A stretch of 5,159 nucleotides of DNA from Bacteroidales bacterium. Lineage in GTDB: Bacteria; Bacteroidota; Bacteroidia; Bacteroidales; UBA7960. The first letter of the stretch is position 1; each line of letters opens with the position of its first letter. Made by a program: the position numbers and the translations under genes. Shown piece after piece: positions 1 to 5,159 of this stretch. The stretch lies in contig PWNY01000114.1 of NCBI GenBank assembly GCA_003557805.1, positions 1 through 5,159 of the forward strand, in the 5' to 3' direction. Under the pieces are notes generated by a model that saw nothing but the letters and a program-made list of their open reading frames with translations, was not told where the DNA came from and did not search any database.

Positions 1-860
1 AGCAGGGTTGAGGGTTCGTGCTGCTGCCACTCTATGCCGCCTTTTTCACCATATACCCTGATCTTCAGGGGGTTCTCCTCCCCTGCCGATATTTGGCTGG
101 CATACAGGACTGCCCTGGCGCCCCCTTTCAGCCTTAGCAGCACATTGGCATCATCATCCAGCTGCCTTCCCGGCACAAAACTTTTTATATCAGCACAGAG
201 GCTTTCAATGGTCAGGCCTGATATATATTCAGCCAGGTTCGCTGCATGTACACCTATATCACCAAGGCAGCCACCAGGTCCGTTATATTCAGGCTTAGCC
301 CTCCAACCGGCCTGCTTGTTATCGGTCTCCTCAACCGGGGTTGACAGCCAGCCCTGGGGATACTCAACAACGATCTTCCTTATGTTTCCAAGCTTGCCTG
401 ACCTGACGATCTGCCTTGCCTCCTTTACCATGGCATAGCCGGTATAGGTGTGTGTAAGGGCAAATACAAGGCCTGTCTCTTTAACCTTCCTGGCAAGAGC
501 TTCAGCCTCTTCCAGGCTGATGGTCATCGGCTTGTCGCATATAACGTGAAAACCAAATTCCAGTGCCCTTATGGCCTGGGGGTAGTGAAGATAGTTGGGA
601 GTGGCAATGATTACCGCCTCCATCCTTTTGTCTTCAGCAAGGCCAGCCTCCTTATCAAACATCTCCTCCCAGCTGCTGTAGGTCCTTTCCGGGTCAACAT
701 GATACAGACTGCCCGATCTTTTAGACCTTTCAGGATCACTGCTGAAAGCCCCGCATACCATTTGATAATAACCGTCAAGCATTGCGGCCCTGTAATGTAT
801 ACTACCGATAAATGAGCCTTCACCTCCTCCTAACAGACCAATTCTTATTTTTTTTGCCAT
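1..860 (-). CDS. Gfo/Idh/MocA family oxidoreductase, cytoplasmic (3' end outside window)
   Basis: This is a predicted NAD(P)-dependent sugar or cyclitol oxidoreductase of the Gfo/Idh/MocA family. Reading down from the ATG at 858-860, 286 codons stay open to the window edge; the family branch is usually about 380-390 residues, so roughly the last quarter is missing. A Rossmann nucleotide-binding loop GGGEGSFIG lies at residues 11-19, TPNYLH at 87-92, and CDKPMT at 108-113, which is the family's EKP motif with Asp in place of Glu. GDIGVH at 200-205 gives the Asp and His expected in the active site. There is no signal peptide, so it should be cytosolic. A second in-frame ATG sits directly upstream at 861-863 and could be the true start. 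The gene is divergent from the exported oxidoreductase at 1045. From memory it resembles a branch with a GGGxGxFIGxVHR start whose substrates are mostly unknown; a specific substrate cannot be assigned. Confidence 0.93.
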   Translation of the reverse strand, partial: MAKKIRIGLLGGGEGSFIGSIHYRAAMLDGYYQMVCGAFSSDPERSKRSGSLYHVDPERTYSSWEEMFDKEAGLAEDKRMEAVIIATPNYLHYPQAIRALEFGFHVICDKPMTISLEEAEALARKVKETGLVFALTHTYTGYAMVKEARQIVRSGKLGNIRKIVVEYPQGWLSTPVEETDNKQAGWRAKPEYNGPGGCLGDIGVHAANLAEYISGLTIESLCADIKSFVPGRQLDDDANVLLRLKGGARAVLYASQISAGEENPLKIRVYGEKGGIEWQQHEPSTL

Positions 861-954
861 CATTCATTTAGTTTTTATTCTACAACCGTTTTATTTACCC
901 TTAACTTAATACTTGTCTTCCGATAAAGAGTCTTATTATAAAGGAAATATCAAC

Positions 955-992
955 TCCTGCAATGTGAGGCTATATAATTTTTAATTGCAGGA
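955..992. promoter_or_regulatory. Perfect 9-bp inverted repeat in the divergent intergenic region (putative operator)
   Basis: TCCTGCAAT at 955-963 is repeated in inverted form as ATTGCAGGA at 984-992, with a 20-nt AT-rich spacer. The right arm ends five bases before the TATATTTG box at 997, so the dyad covers the -12 to about -50 region of the putative promoter for the 1045 gene. It is the right size and place for a dimeric regulator of the sugar-oxidation operon, possibly of both divergent genes. It could instead fold as a weak hairpin with a long loop, but it would lie upstream of the inferred transcript start. The regulator is not in this window. The repeat is seen directly; the operator role is inference. 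Confidence 0.5.
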
Positions 993-996
993 TTTG

Positions 997-1004
997 TATA
1001 TTTG
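997..1004 (+). promoter_or_regulatory. Putative Bacteroidota -7 promoter box (TATATTTG)
   Basis: TATATTTG matches the TAnnTTTG -7 consensus of the Bacteroidota primary sigma factor exactly. It predicts a transcript start near 1011 and a leader of about 34 nt before the ATG at 1045. No good TTTG or TTG is seen about 20 bases upstream, where the -33 element should be; that space is taken by the inverted repeat at 955-992. This could mean the promoter depends on an activator. Confidence 0.5.
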
Positions 1005-1044
1005 TTTCATTCATCCAAAGTTTATTAACTAAATAGTAAAGATA

Positions 1045-2514
1045 ATGGAAAAGATCTCACGAAGAAAATTTCTTGGAAATACGGCATTGGCAACTGCAGG
1101 CTTTACTATCCTGCCAAGCACGGTGGTCAGCGGCCTGGGGCACAGGATGCCCAGTGACAGGCTTAACATTGCCGGTATAGGGGTTGGCGGGCGCGGATTT
1201 GGTATACTGCGTGCGATTGAGAGTGAAAACATCGTTGCCCTGTGCGATGTAGACTGGCGTTACAGCCAGAACTGCTTTGATTACTTCCCGGATGCAAAAA
1301 AATACTGGGACTGGAGGAGGATGTATGATGAGATGATGGATGATATTGACGCTGTGGTGGTGGCCACCTCGGATCATACACATGCAGCAGCCGCAGCATA
1401 TGCAATGACCATGGGCAAGCATGTATATGTTGAAAAGCCACTGACCCACAGTATTTATGAATCCCGCCTGCTTACGCGCCTTGCCGAAGAGTACAAGGTC
1501 GCAACCCAGATGGGCAACCAGGGTGCATCGGGAGAAGGGGTTAAAAAGATATGCGAATGGCTGTGGAATGATGAGATCGGGGAGGTTACAAAGGTTGAGG
1601 CATTCACTGACAGGCCCATATGGCCACAGGGTCTTGCAACACCCGGTCCTCAGGAGGTGCCCGACCACCTTGACTGGGACCTTTTCCTTGGTCCTGCACC
1701 GGTGCGAGCCTACAATGAGATCTATACCCCTTGGAACTTCAGGGGTTGGTGGGACTTCGGAACAGGTGCACTAGGCGATATGGCATGCCACATACTGCAC
1801 CCGGTTTTCAAGGGCCTGAAGCTGGGATATCCAGTAAGGGCACAGGGAAGTTCAACACTGCTGCTTCTGGATTCTGCACCCCAGGCGGAAAAGGTTAAGA
1901 TGATATTCCCCTCAAGGCCTGTAAGTGCCGATTCAAAGATCGCCTTCCCCGAGCTTGAGGTAACCTGGTATGATGGAGGCCTCAGGCCTGAGATGCCCGA
2001 AGGCTGGCCGGCGGGCAGGGATATGAATGATGCAGGCGGAGGTATTTTGTTCCATGGCACAAAAGACACCCTGATTGCCGGTTGTTACGGAGTACGGCCA
2101 TGGCTGCTTTCGGGCCGTGAACCAAGCCTTCCGCAAACCCTCCCGAGGGTTGAACTATCGCATGAGATGGACTGGGTACGCGCCTGCAAGGAGTCGCCTG
2201 AAAACCGTACAGAACCTGCATCACCCTTCAGTGAAGCAGGACCATTTAATGAGATGGTACTGATGGGAGTACTTGCAGTACGCCTGCAGGAACTGCACAA
2301 GGAACTGGAGTGGGATGGTGAGAACATGAGGTTTACCAACATCTCAGACAGTGAGACCTTACGGATAGTCATAGAGGACGGCTTCCAGATAACCGACGGG
2401 CACCCGACATTTGACAAGACGATGACCGATCCGGTAAATGCAATGGCATTCTCTGAGGAACTTGTAAAACATACCTACAGGGAGGGCTGGGATCTTCCTT
2501 CTATGCCGAGGTAA
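1045..2514 (+). CDS. Tat-exported Gfo/Idh/MocA family oxidoreductase
   Basis: This 489-residue protein is a predicted nucleotide-dependent sugar oxidoreductase exported in folded form. The N-terminus carries a twin-arginine motif SRRKFLG at residues 5-11 followed by a short hydrophobic stretch (about 12-31), which fits Tat export with cofactor already bound. The Rossmann loop is GVGGRGFG at 46-53, ATSDHTH lies at 107-113, and the family lysine motif EKPL at 130-133. QMGNQG follows at 155-160, DWDLFLGPAP at 210-219, and GDMACH at 244-249 supplies the conserved Asp and His. These features fit the long exported branch common in Bacteroidota and Planctomycetes. The start is fixed by the Tat motif and by the promoter box 41 bases upstream. 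The DUF1080 gene follows after 47 bp and is probably cotranscribed. The likely role is oxidation of a sugar or glycoside hydroxyl to a keto group. GH109-like glycosidase activity was considered but no specific support was seen. Confidence 0.95.
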   Translation: MEKISRRKFLGNTALATAGFTILPSTVVSGLGHRMPSDRLNIAGIGVGGRGFGILRAIESENIVALCDVDWRYSQNCFDYFPDAKKYWDWRRMYDEMMDDIDAVVVATSDHTHAAAAAYAMTMGKHVYVEKPLTHSIYESRLLTRLAEEYKVATQMGNQGASGEGVKKICEWLWNDEIGEVTKVEAFTDRPIWPQGLATPGPQEVPDHLDWDLFLGPAPVRAYNEIYTPWNFRGWWDFGTGALGDMACHILHPVFKGLKLGYPVRAQGSSTLLLLDSAPQAEKVKMIFPSRPVSADSKIAFPELEVTWYDGGLRPEMPEGWPAGRDMNDAGGGILFHGTKDTLIAGCYGVRPWLLSGREPSLPQTLPRVELSHEMDWVRACKESPENRTEPASPFSEAGPFNEMVLMGVLAVRLQELHKELEWDGENMRFTNISDSETLRIVIEDGFQITDGHPTFDKTMTDPVNAMAFSEELVKHTYREGWDLPSMPR

Positions 2515-2561
2515 TTAACTTAAGATCCATAAAAGTAACCAAAACATTTAACCAGTAGATT

Positions 2562-3326
2562 ATGAAAAAACCAGGTTTTTTATTCACAATAATAAGCCTT
2601 ACGGTGGCTGCTGCCTTATTTTTTACGGCCTGCGGCCCCGGTGAGGCTGATAAAGAGGAGGAGAGAGCATTGAATACACTAACTGAACAAGAGAAGCAGG
2701 AAGGCTTTTTCCTGCTGTTTGACGGTGAGAGCTTTGACGGCTGGCGCGGTTACAACAGGGAGGCATTCCCGGAGGCAGGCTGGATCATTGAAGACGGCCT
2801 GCTGAAAGTTATCGGGGCAGGCACAGGTGAGGCAGGCGGAAGAGGCGGTGACATCATCTATGACCGTAAGTTCCTCGACTTTCACCTGAAACTTGAATGG
2901 AAAGTATCAGAAGGGGGTAATTCAGGTATTTTTTACCTGGGCCAGGAGATCGAGAACGAGCCGATATGGAAATCTGCCCCGGAGATGCAGATACTGGACA
3001 ATGAAAGGCATATCGACGCCACCCTGGGCGAGGACCGCAAGGCCGGATCGCTGTATGACCTGATCCCGGCAGATCCCCAGAACACAAAACCAGCCGGAGA
3101 GTGGAACAAGGCAGAGGTGATAGTTTACAGGGGTACTGTGGTTCATCGCCAGAATGGTGAGGTGGTCCTGGAGTACCATCTCGGCACCCCCGACTGGGAG
3201 CGGCTGGTACAGGAAAGCAAGTTCGCTGACTTCCCGTGGTTCGGAAAGTATGAGCCCGGATACATCGCCCTGCAGGATCACGGGGACGATGTATGGTTCA
3301 GGAACATTAGGATCAAGGAGTTTTAG
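2562..3326 (+). CDS. DUF1080 / 3-keto-disaccharide hydrolase family lipoprotein
   Basis: This 254-residue protein belongs to the DUF1080 family, named 3-keto-disaccharide hydrolase (PF06439) and built on a concanavalin-like beta-sandwich fold. Residues 1-24 are a lipoprotein signal ending in the lipobox FTAC, with Cys24 as the lipidated residue. The segment after it is acidic (ADKEEE at 29-34), which may act as a surface-export signal in Bacteroidota, though this is inference. Family hallmarks are LFDGESFDGW at 52-61, a GGNSGIFY strand at 118-125, EMQILDN at 141-147, GYIALQDHG at 233-241 and a terminal FRNIRIKE. The length is normal for a single-domain member. It lies 47 bp after the Tat-exported oxidoreductase and before a terminator, so the two form an operon. 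Together they suggest oxidation of a glycoside at C3 followed by cleavage of the keto-glycoside. The substrate is unknown. Confidence 0.93.
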   Translation: MKKPGFLFTIISLTVAAALFFTACGPGEADKEEERALNTLTEQEKQEGFFLLFDGESFDGWRGYNREAFPEAGWIIEDGLLKVIGAGTGEAGGRGGDIIYDRKFLDFHLKLEWKVSEGGNSGIFYLGQEIENEPIWKSAPEMQILDNERHIDATLGEDRKAGSLYDLIPADPQNTKPAGEWNKAEVIVYRGTVVHRQNGEVVLEYHLGTPDWERLVQESKFADFPWFGKYEPGYIALQDHGDDVWFRNIRIKEF

Positions 3327-3351
3327 CATTAGTTAAAAAGATCAATATCGG

Positions 3352-3379
3352 AAAAGGCGGTAATAAACCGCCTTTTTTT
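3352..3379 (+). terminator. Intrinsic terminator after the DUF1080 gene
   Basis: AAAAGGCGG at 3352-3360 pairs perfectly with CCGCCTTTT at 3368-3376 across the 7-nt loop TAATAAA, and the T run continues to 3379. It begins 26 bases after the DUF1080 stop codon. It ends the oxidoreductase-DUF1080 operon and insulates it from the PadR promoter that follows. Confidence 0.88.
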
Positions 3380-3385
3380 AAAAAC

Positions 3386-3412
3386 ATACTACTATGTATT
3401 GCATAGTACTAT
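3386..3412. promoter_or_regulatory. Inverted repeat over the padR promoter, putative PadR operator
   Basis: TACTATG at 3390-3396 and CATAGTA at 3402-3408 form a perfect dyad around the centre TATTG. The symmetry extends to 3386-3412 with one C:C mismatch on each side (ATA at 3386-3388 against TAT at 3410-3412). The centre supplies the TTG of the -33 element of the promoter for the PadR gene. A dyad of this size matches what a dimeric winged-helix PadR protein would bind, and its position suits simple autorepression by blocking RNA polymerase. Binding by this PadR is inferred from position. Confidence 0.65.
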
Positions 3413-3429
3413 TTTTTGTTATATATTTG
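3399..3429 (+). promoter_or_regulatory. Bacteroidota-type promoter for the padR-pspC operon
   Basis: TTG at 3399-3401 is followed after 20 bases by TATATTTG at 3422-3429, an exact match to the TAnnTTTG -7 consensus with normal spacing. Transcription would begin near 3436, leaving a leader of about 37 nt before the ATG at 3473. This location rules out the TTG at 3416 as the PadR start, since that codon lies inside the promoter. Confidence 0.7.
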
Positions 3430-3472
3430 CAAAAAGATCAATATACAGGTAACCATCAACCCCGAATTAGAG

Positions 3473-3799
3473 ATGAACCTTGAGAACACAAAGGCACAGA
3501 TGCGCAAGGGTATACTGGAGTATTGCATACTTGCAATGCTCTCAAAAAAGGAGGCCTATGCATCAGGAATGATAGGCACGCTTAAGGATGCCAGGCTGCT
3601 GGTAGTAGAGGGAACGATATACCCGCTTCTCACCAGGCTCAAGAATGACGGCCTGCTAAACTACCGGTGGGAAGAGTCAAGCAGCGGGCCTCCCAGGAAG
3701 TATTACCTTATTACGGAAAAAGGGCGGGGTGTTCTGGCAGAACTGGAAAAGACCTGGTTACAGCTTACTGAATCGGTAAGCAGGGTGAGCGGAAAATAA
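3473..3799 (+). CDS. PadR family transcriptional regulator
   Basis: This is a 108-residue winged-helix DNA-binding protein of the small PadR type, which is about 105-115 residues long. MRKGILEYCILAML at residues 10-23 is the typical first helix of the family. EGTIYPLLTRLKNDGLL at 46-62 is the recognition helix region, and GPPRKYYLIT at 72-81 forms the wing. A C-terminal helix (about 82-104) is the usual dimerisation element. The ATG at 3473 was chosen because it gives the standard family length and falls downstream of the promoter; upstream in-frame codons overlap the promoter. The gene is 31 bp from the PspC-domain gene on the same strand, a pairing often seen in Bacteroidota. It probably represses its own operon through the dyad at 3386-3412. 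The inducing signal is unknown. Confidence 0.93.
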   Translation: MNLENTKAQMRKGILEYCILAMLSKKEAYASGMIGTLKDARLLVVEGTIYPLLTRLKNDGLLNYRWEESSSGPPRKYYLITEKGRGVLAELEKTWLQLTESVSRVSGK

Positions 3800-3830
3800 A
3801 TAAATGCAATAACAGATAAAAACTGCGATC

Positions 3831-4436
3831 ATGAAAAAAACACTTACAGTTAATATCAGTGGCATAGTATTCCATATCGATGAGGATGCCTACTACAGGC
3901 TGAGCAGGTACCTGGAAAAGATAAGCAGGCATTTTGAAAAGGAGACCGGCAGGGATGAGATACTGGCGGGAATTGAGGAGCGCCTTGCTGATATGTTCCA
4001 GGAGAAGAAGAAGTTTGAAAGGCAGGTGATCACCCTTGAGGAGGTTGAGAGCGCAATAGCACAGCTGGGAGAACCTTCCCAGATAAGCGGGGATGATAAG
4101 GAAAACAGGGATAATACAGATTATGAACATGTTCCCAAACGCCTTTTCAGGGACCCCGACAATAAGTATATAGGTGGTGTTTGCGGGGGACTTGGTGCAT
4201 ACTTCCAGGTGGACCCGATGTGGATAAGGCTCATTTTTCTGCTAACATTGTTCATTGGCGGCAGCGGGCTGATTATTTACGTGATACTTTGGATAGTGAT
4301 ACCCAGGGCCGTTACCACCGCCGACCGTCTCTCAATGAGGGGTGAGAAAGTTAACCTGAGCAACATTGAAAAGTCAATCAAGGAGGATCTGCGCGATATC
4401 AAACAGAACCTGGAAGACCTTTCAAGGAACATATAG
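3831..4436 (+). CDS. Short PspC-domain inner-membrane protein
   Basis: This 201-residue protein has an N-terminal soluble region (1-100) beginning KKTLTVNISGIVFHIDEDAY, a form typical of Bacteroidota PspC-domain proteins that follow PadR genes. The PspC domain runs from about 103 to 160: KRLFRDPDNKYIGGVCGGLG, then a DPMWIR turn at 128-133 and a hydrophobic segment 134-158 with a GGSG break, giving one long or two short membrane passes. The C-terminus (about 174-201) is a charged amphipathic helix. PspC proteins belong to phage-shock or envelope-stress systems, and this one is likely co-transcribed with, and controlled by, the PadR protein upstream. Many Bacteroidota homologues are much longer, with further membrane and C-terminal beta-rich regions; this one stops after the amphipathic helix. 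I see no continuation of coding downstream, so it appears to be a naturally short form. Confidence 0.92.
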   Translation: MKKTLTVNISGIVFHIDEDAYYRLSRYLEKISRHFEKETGRDEILAGIEERLADMFQEKKKFERQVITLEEVESAIAQLGEPSQISGDDKENRDNTDYEHVPKRLFRDPDNKYIGGVCGGLGAYFQVDPMWIRLIFLLTLFIGGSGLIIYVILWIVIPRAVTTADRLSMRGEKVNLSNIEKSIKEDLRDIKQNLEDLSRNI

Positions 4437-4463
4437 TCCGGGTTATTCATAAACCAATATCGT

Positions 4464-4534
4464 CGTCAAAATTTGACGGTCATTTACTGTTTGACAAGGC
4501 CAAATGACGAACAGGTACATTGACAAAACGGTCA
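4464..4534. repeat. Cluster of TTGAC-containing inverted repeats in the gap after pspC
   Basis: CGTCAAA at 4464-4470 and TTTGACG at 4472-4478 form a perfect dyad with a one-base centre. GTCATTT at 4479-4485 and AAATGAC at 4502-4508 form a second, with a 16-nt spacer. TGAC at 4521-4524 and GTCA at 4531-4534 form a third, short one. TTGAC occurs at 4473-4477, 4491-4495 and 4520-4524. No T run follows, so this is not a standard intrinsic terminator. It may be a regulator-binding region for the E1 gene downstream or a 3' structure of the pspC transcript. The dyads are observed; any role is inference. Confidence 0.4.
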
Positions 4535-4553
4535 GGACATGCTAACAGGCTCA

Positions 4554-4575
4554 AAACCTCCCATAGTGGTGGTTT
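4554..4575. repeat. Imperfect hairpin upstream of the E1 gene
   Basis: AAACCTCC at 4554-4561 and GGTGGTTT at 4568-4575 can pair with one T-T mismatch across the loop CATAGT. It lies about 85 bases before the E1 start codon and has no T run after it. It could be an operator or a leader structure if transcription starts upstream, or it may be chance. The rest of 4437-4659 shows no convincing gene on either strand. Confidence 0.25.
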
Positions 4576-4608
4576 GTAGTCCGTATTATCCTTTATGTAT
4601 GTACCTGG

Positions 4609-4636
4609 TTTGCGAACAAAAAATTGCTGATATTTG
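4609..4636 (+). promoter_or_regulatory. Weak candidate promoter for the E1 gene
   Basis: TTTG at 4609-4612 is followed 16 bases later by GATATTTG at 4629-4636, which differs from the Bacteroidota TAnnTTTG -7 box at one base. The spacing is a little short. If used, transcription would start near 4643, giving a leader of only about 17 nt. A nearby alternative TTTG at 4637-4640 makes the exact box uncertain. Confidence 0.3.
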
Positions 4637-4659
4637 TTTGTAAGTGTAAAACAGGGAAC

Positions 4660-5159
4660 ATGCCGGAAAAAAGCAGATCTTTCACAAAGCAGCAAAAAGA
4701 AGAATTTCTTGATGACTACCGAATTGCCAACGAGAGCCGCCAGGCCAGCATAATGGGCCGCAGGGAGGTTCTCACCGGAAAGGCAAAGTTCGGGATATTC
4801 GGAGACGGGAAGGAGATCCCCCAGCTTGCGATGGCAAAGACATTCAGGGAGGGTGACTGGAGGAGCGGGTACTACCGGGACCAGACCTTTATGATGGCCA
4901 CCGGGATGATGACCATTGAGAACTTTTTCGCCCAGCTATACGGTGATACGGATATCAATGCCAACCCTGACAACGGGGGGAGAATGATGAACAACCATTT
5001 TGCCACCAGGAGCCTTGATAAAAGGGGTGAGTGGAAAGACCTTACCGGCCAGAAGAACTCATCGGCTGATATATCTCCTACTTCGGGCCAGATGCCCAGG
5101 GCCCTTGGGCTTGCTCTCGCTTCCAGGCTATACAGGCAGCAGGATGGCCTTGGTGAGAT
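4660..5159 (+). CDS. Thiamine-diphosphate 2-oxoacid dehydrogenase E1, N-terminal part (3' end outside window)
   Basis: The first 166 residues of an E1 component of a 2-oxoacid dehydrogenase complex are present. This enzyme decarboxylates a 2-oxoacid and passes the acyl group to the lipoyl group of E2, in the cytoplasm. Signs are the E1-alpha N-terminal region with MGRREVLTGKAKFGIFGDGKE at 32-52 (in two blocks around LTGKAKFG), the thiamine-diphosphate YYRDQT motif at 71-76, NNHFAT at 111-116 and PTSGQMPRALGLA at 140-152. The GDG cofactor motif expected in E1-alpha would lie beyond the edge. The sequence style matches the Bacteroidota form in which alpha and beta parts are fused in one chain of roughly 650-800 residues; whether that holds here cannot be seen. 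The substrate (pyruvate or branched-chain 2-oxoacids) is not decided by this fragment. The start at 4660 precedes the conserved region by a normal distance. Confidence 0.9.
   Translation, partial: MPEKSRSFTKQQKEEFLDDYRIANESRQASIMGRREVLTGKAKFGIFGDGKEIPQLAMAKTFREGDWRSGYYRDQTFMMATGMMTIENFFAQLYGDTDINANPDNGGRMMNNHFATRSLDKRGEWKDLTGQKNSSADISPTSGQMPRALGLALASRLYRQQDGLGE

Noticed and set aside
34..815. Plus-strand open frames at 34-438 and 450-815
   Set aside because: They lie antisense to the minus-strand Gfo/Idh/MocA gene, whose translation shows all family motifs without interruption. The plus-strand products have no recognisable motif.
864..955. Promoter for the minus-strand oxidoreductase
   Set aside because: The reverse strand here is AT-rich, but no TAnnTTTG box with a TTTG at proper spacing was found. 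A promoter must exist but cannot be placed from sequence alone.
1057..1668. Minus-strand 203-residue open frame
   Set aside because: It is antisense to the motif-rich oxidoreductase at 1045-2514 and has a Cys- and His-rich composition typical of shadow frames.
3416..3472. Upstream extension of PadR to the TTG at 3416
   Set aside because: The extension would place the start inside the promoter, upstream of the -7 box, and would add 19 residues absent from the usual family length.
4464..4508. Intrinsic terminator after the pspC gene
   Set aside because: The stems are short and AT-rich and no T run follows on the plus strand, unlike the clear terminator at 3352-3379.
4480..4695. Minus-strand 71-residue open frame in the gap before the E1 gene
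   Set aside because: It has no recognisable motif and overlaps the E1 start. It also lacks a promoter, and its sequence is covered by dyads. A decayed transposase fragment was considered, but no terminal repeats or family motifs support it.

Overview
The window most likely comes from a member of the Bacteroidota, probably a free-living or environmental Bacteroidales-like lineage. Three things point there. Two TAnnTTTG boxes of the kind used by the Bacteroidota primary sigma factor lie at sensible distances upstream of genes. The gene starts lack convincing Shine-Dalgarno sequences. The protein types (Tat-exported Gfo/Idh/MocA oxidoreductase beside a DUF1080 lipoprotein, a PadR-PspC pair, and an E1 with an N-terminus of the Bacteroidota fused type) are all common in this phylum. 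The genus cannot be read from this sequence.

Layout: (1) 3-860, minus strand, runs off the left edge: a cytoplasmic Gfo/Idh/MocA oxidoreductase. (2) 864-1044: a divergent intergenic region with a perfect 9-bp inverted repeat just upstream of a TATATTTG box. (3) 1045-2514, plus strand: a second Gfo/Idh/MocA oxidoreductase from a different branch, with a twin-arginine signal. (4) 2562-3326: a DUF1080 (3-keto-disaccharide hydrolase family) lipoprotein, followed by a clear intrinsic terminator at 3352-3379. (5) 3386-3429: a dyad that overlaps the -33 element of a good Bacteroidota promoter. (6) 3473-3799: a PadR regulator, and 3831-4436: a short PspC-domain membrane protein, forming a two-gene operon. 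(7) 4437-4659: a non-coding gap with several TTGAC-containing dyads. (8) 4660 to the right edge: the N-terminal part of a thiamine-diphosphate 2-oxoacid dehydrogenase E1.

How the genes may work together: genes 3 and 4 look like a sugar-processing pair acting outside the cytoplasm. The oxidoreductase could oxidise a glycoside hydroxyl to a keto group and the DUF1080 protein could cleave the keto-glycoside. The divergent cytoplasmic oxidoreductase may act on the imported product, but that is inference. The PadR-PspC pair is an independent, probably self-regulated, envelope-associated module. The E1 gene belongs to central or branched-chain 2-oxoacid metabolism and is not obviously linked to the rest.

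I found no mobile element, CRISPR array, tRNA or rRNA, and no clear sign of a wholly new system. The most informative non-coding signals are the two dyads placed on promoters.
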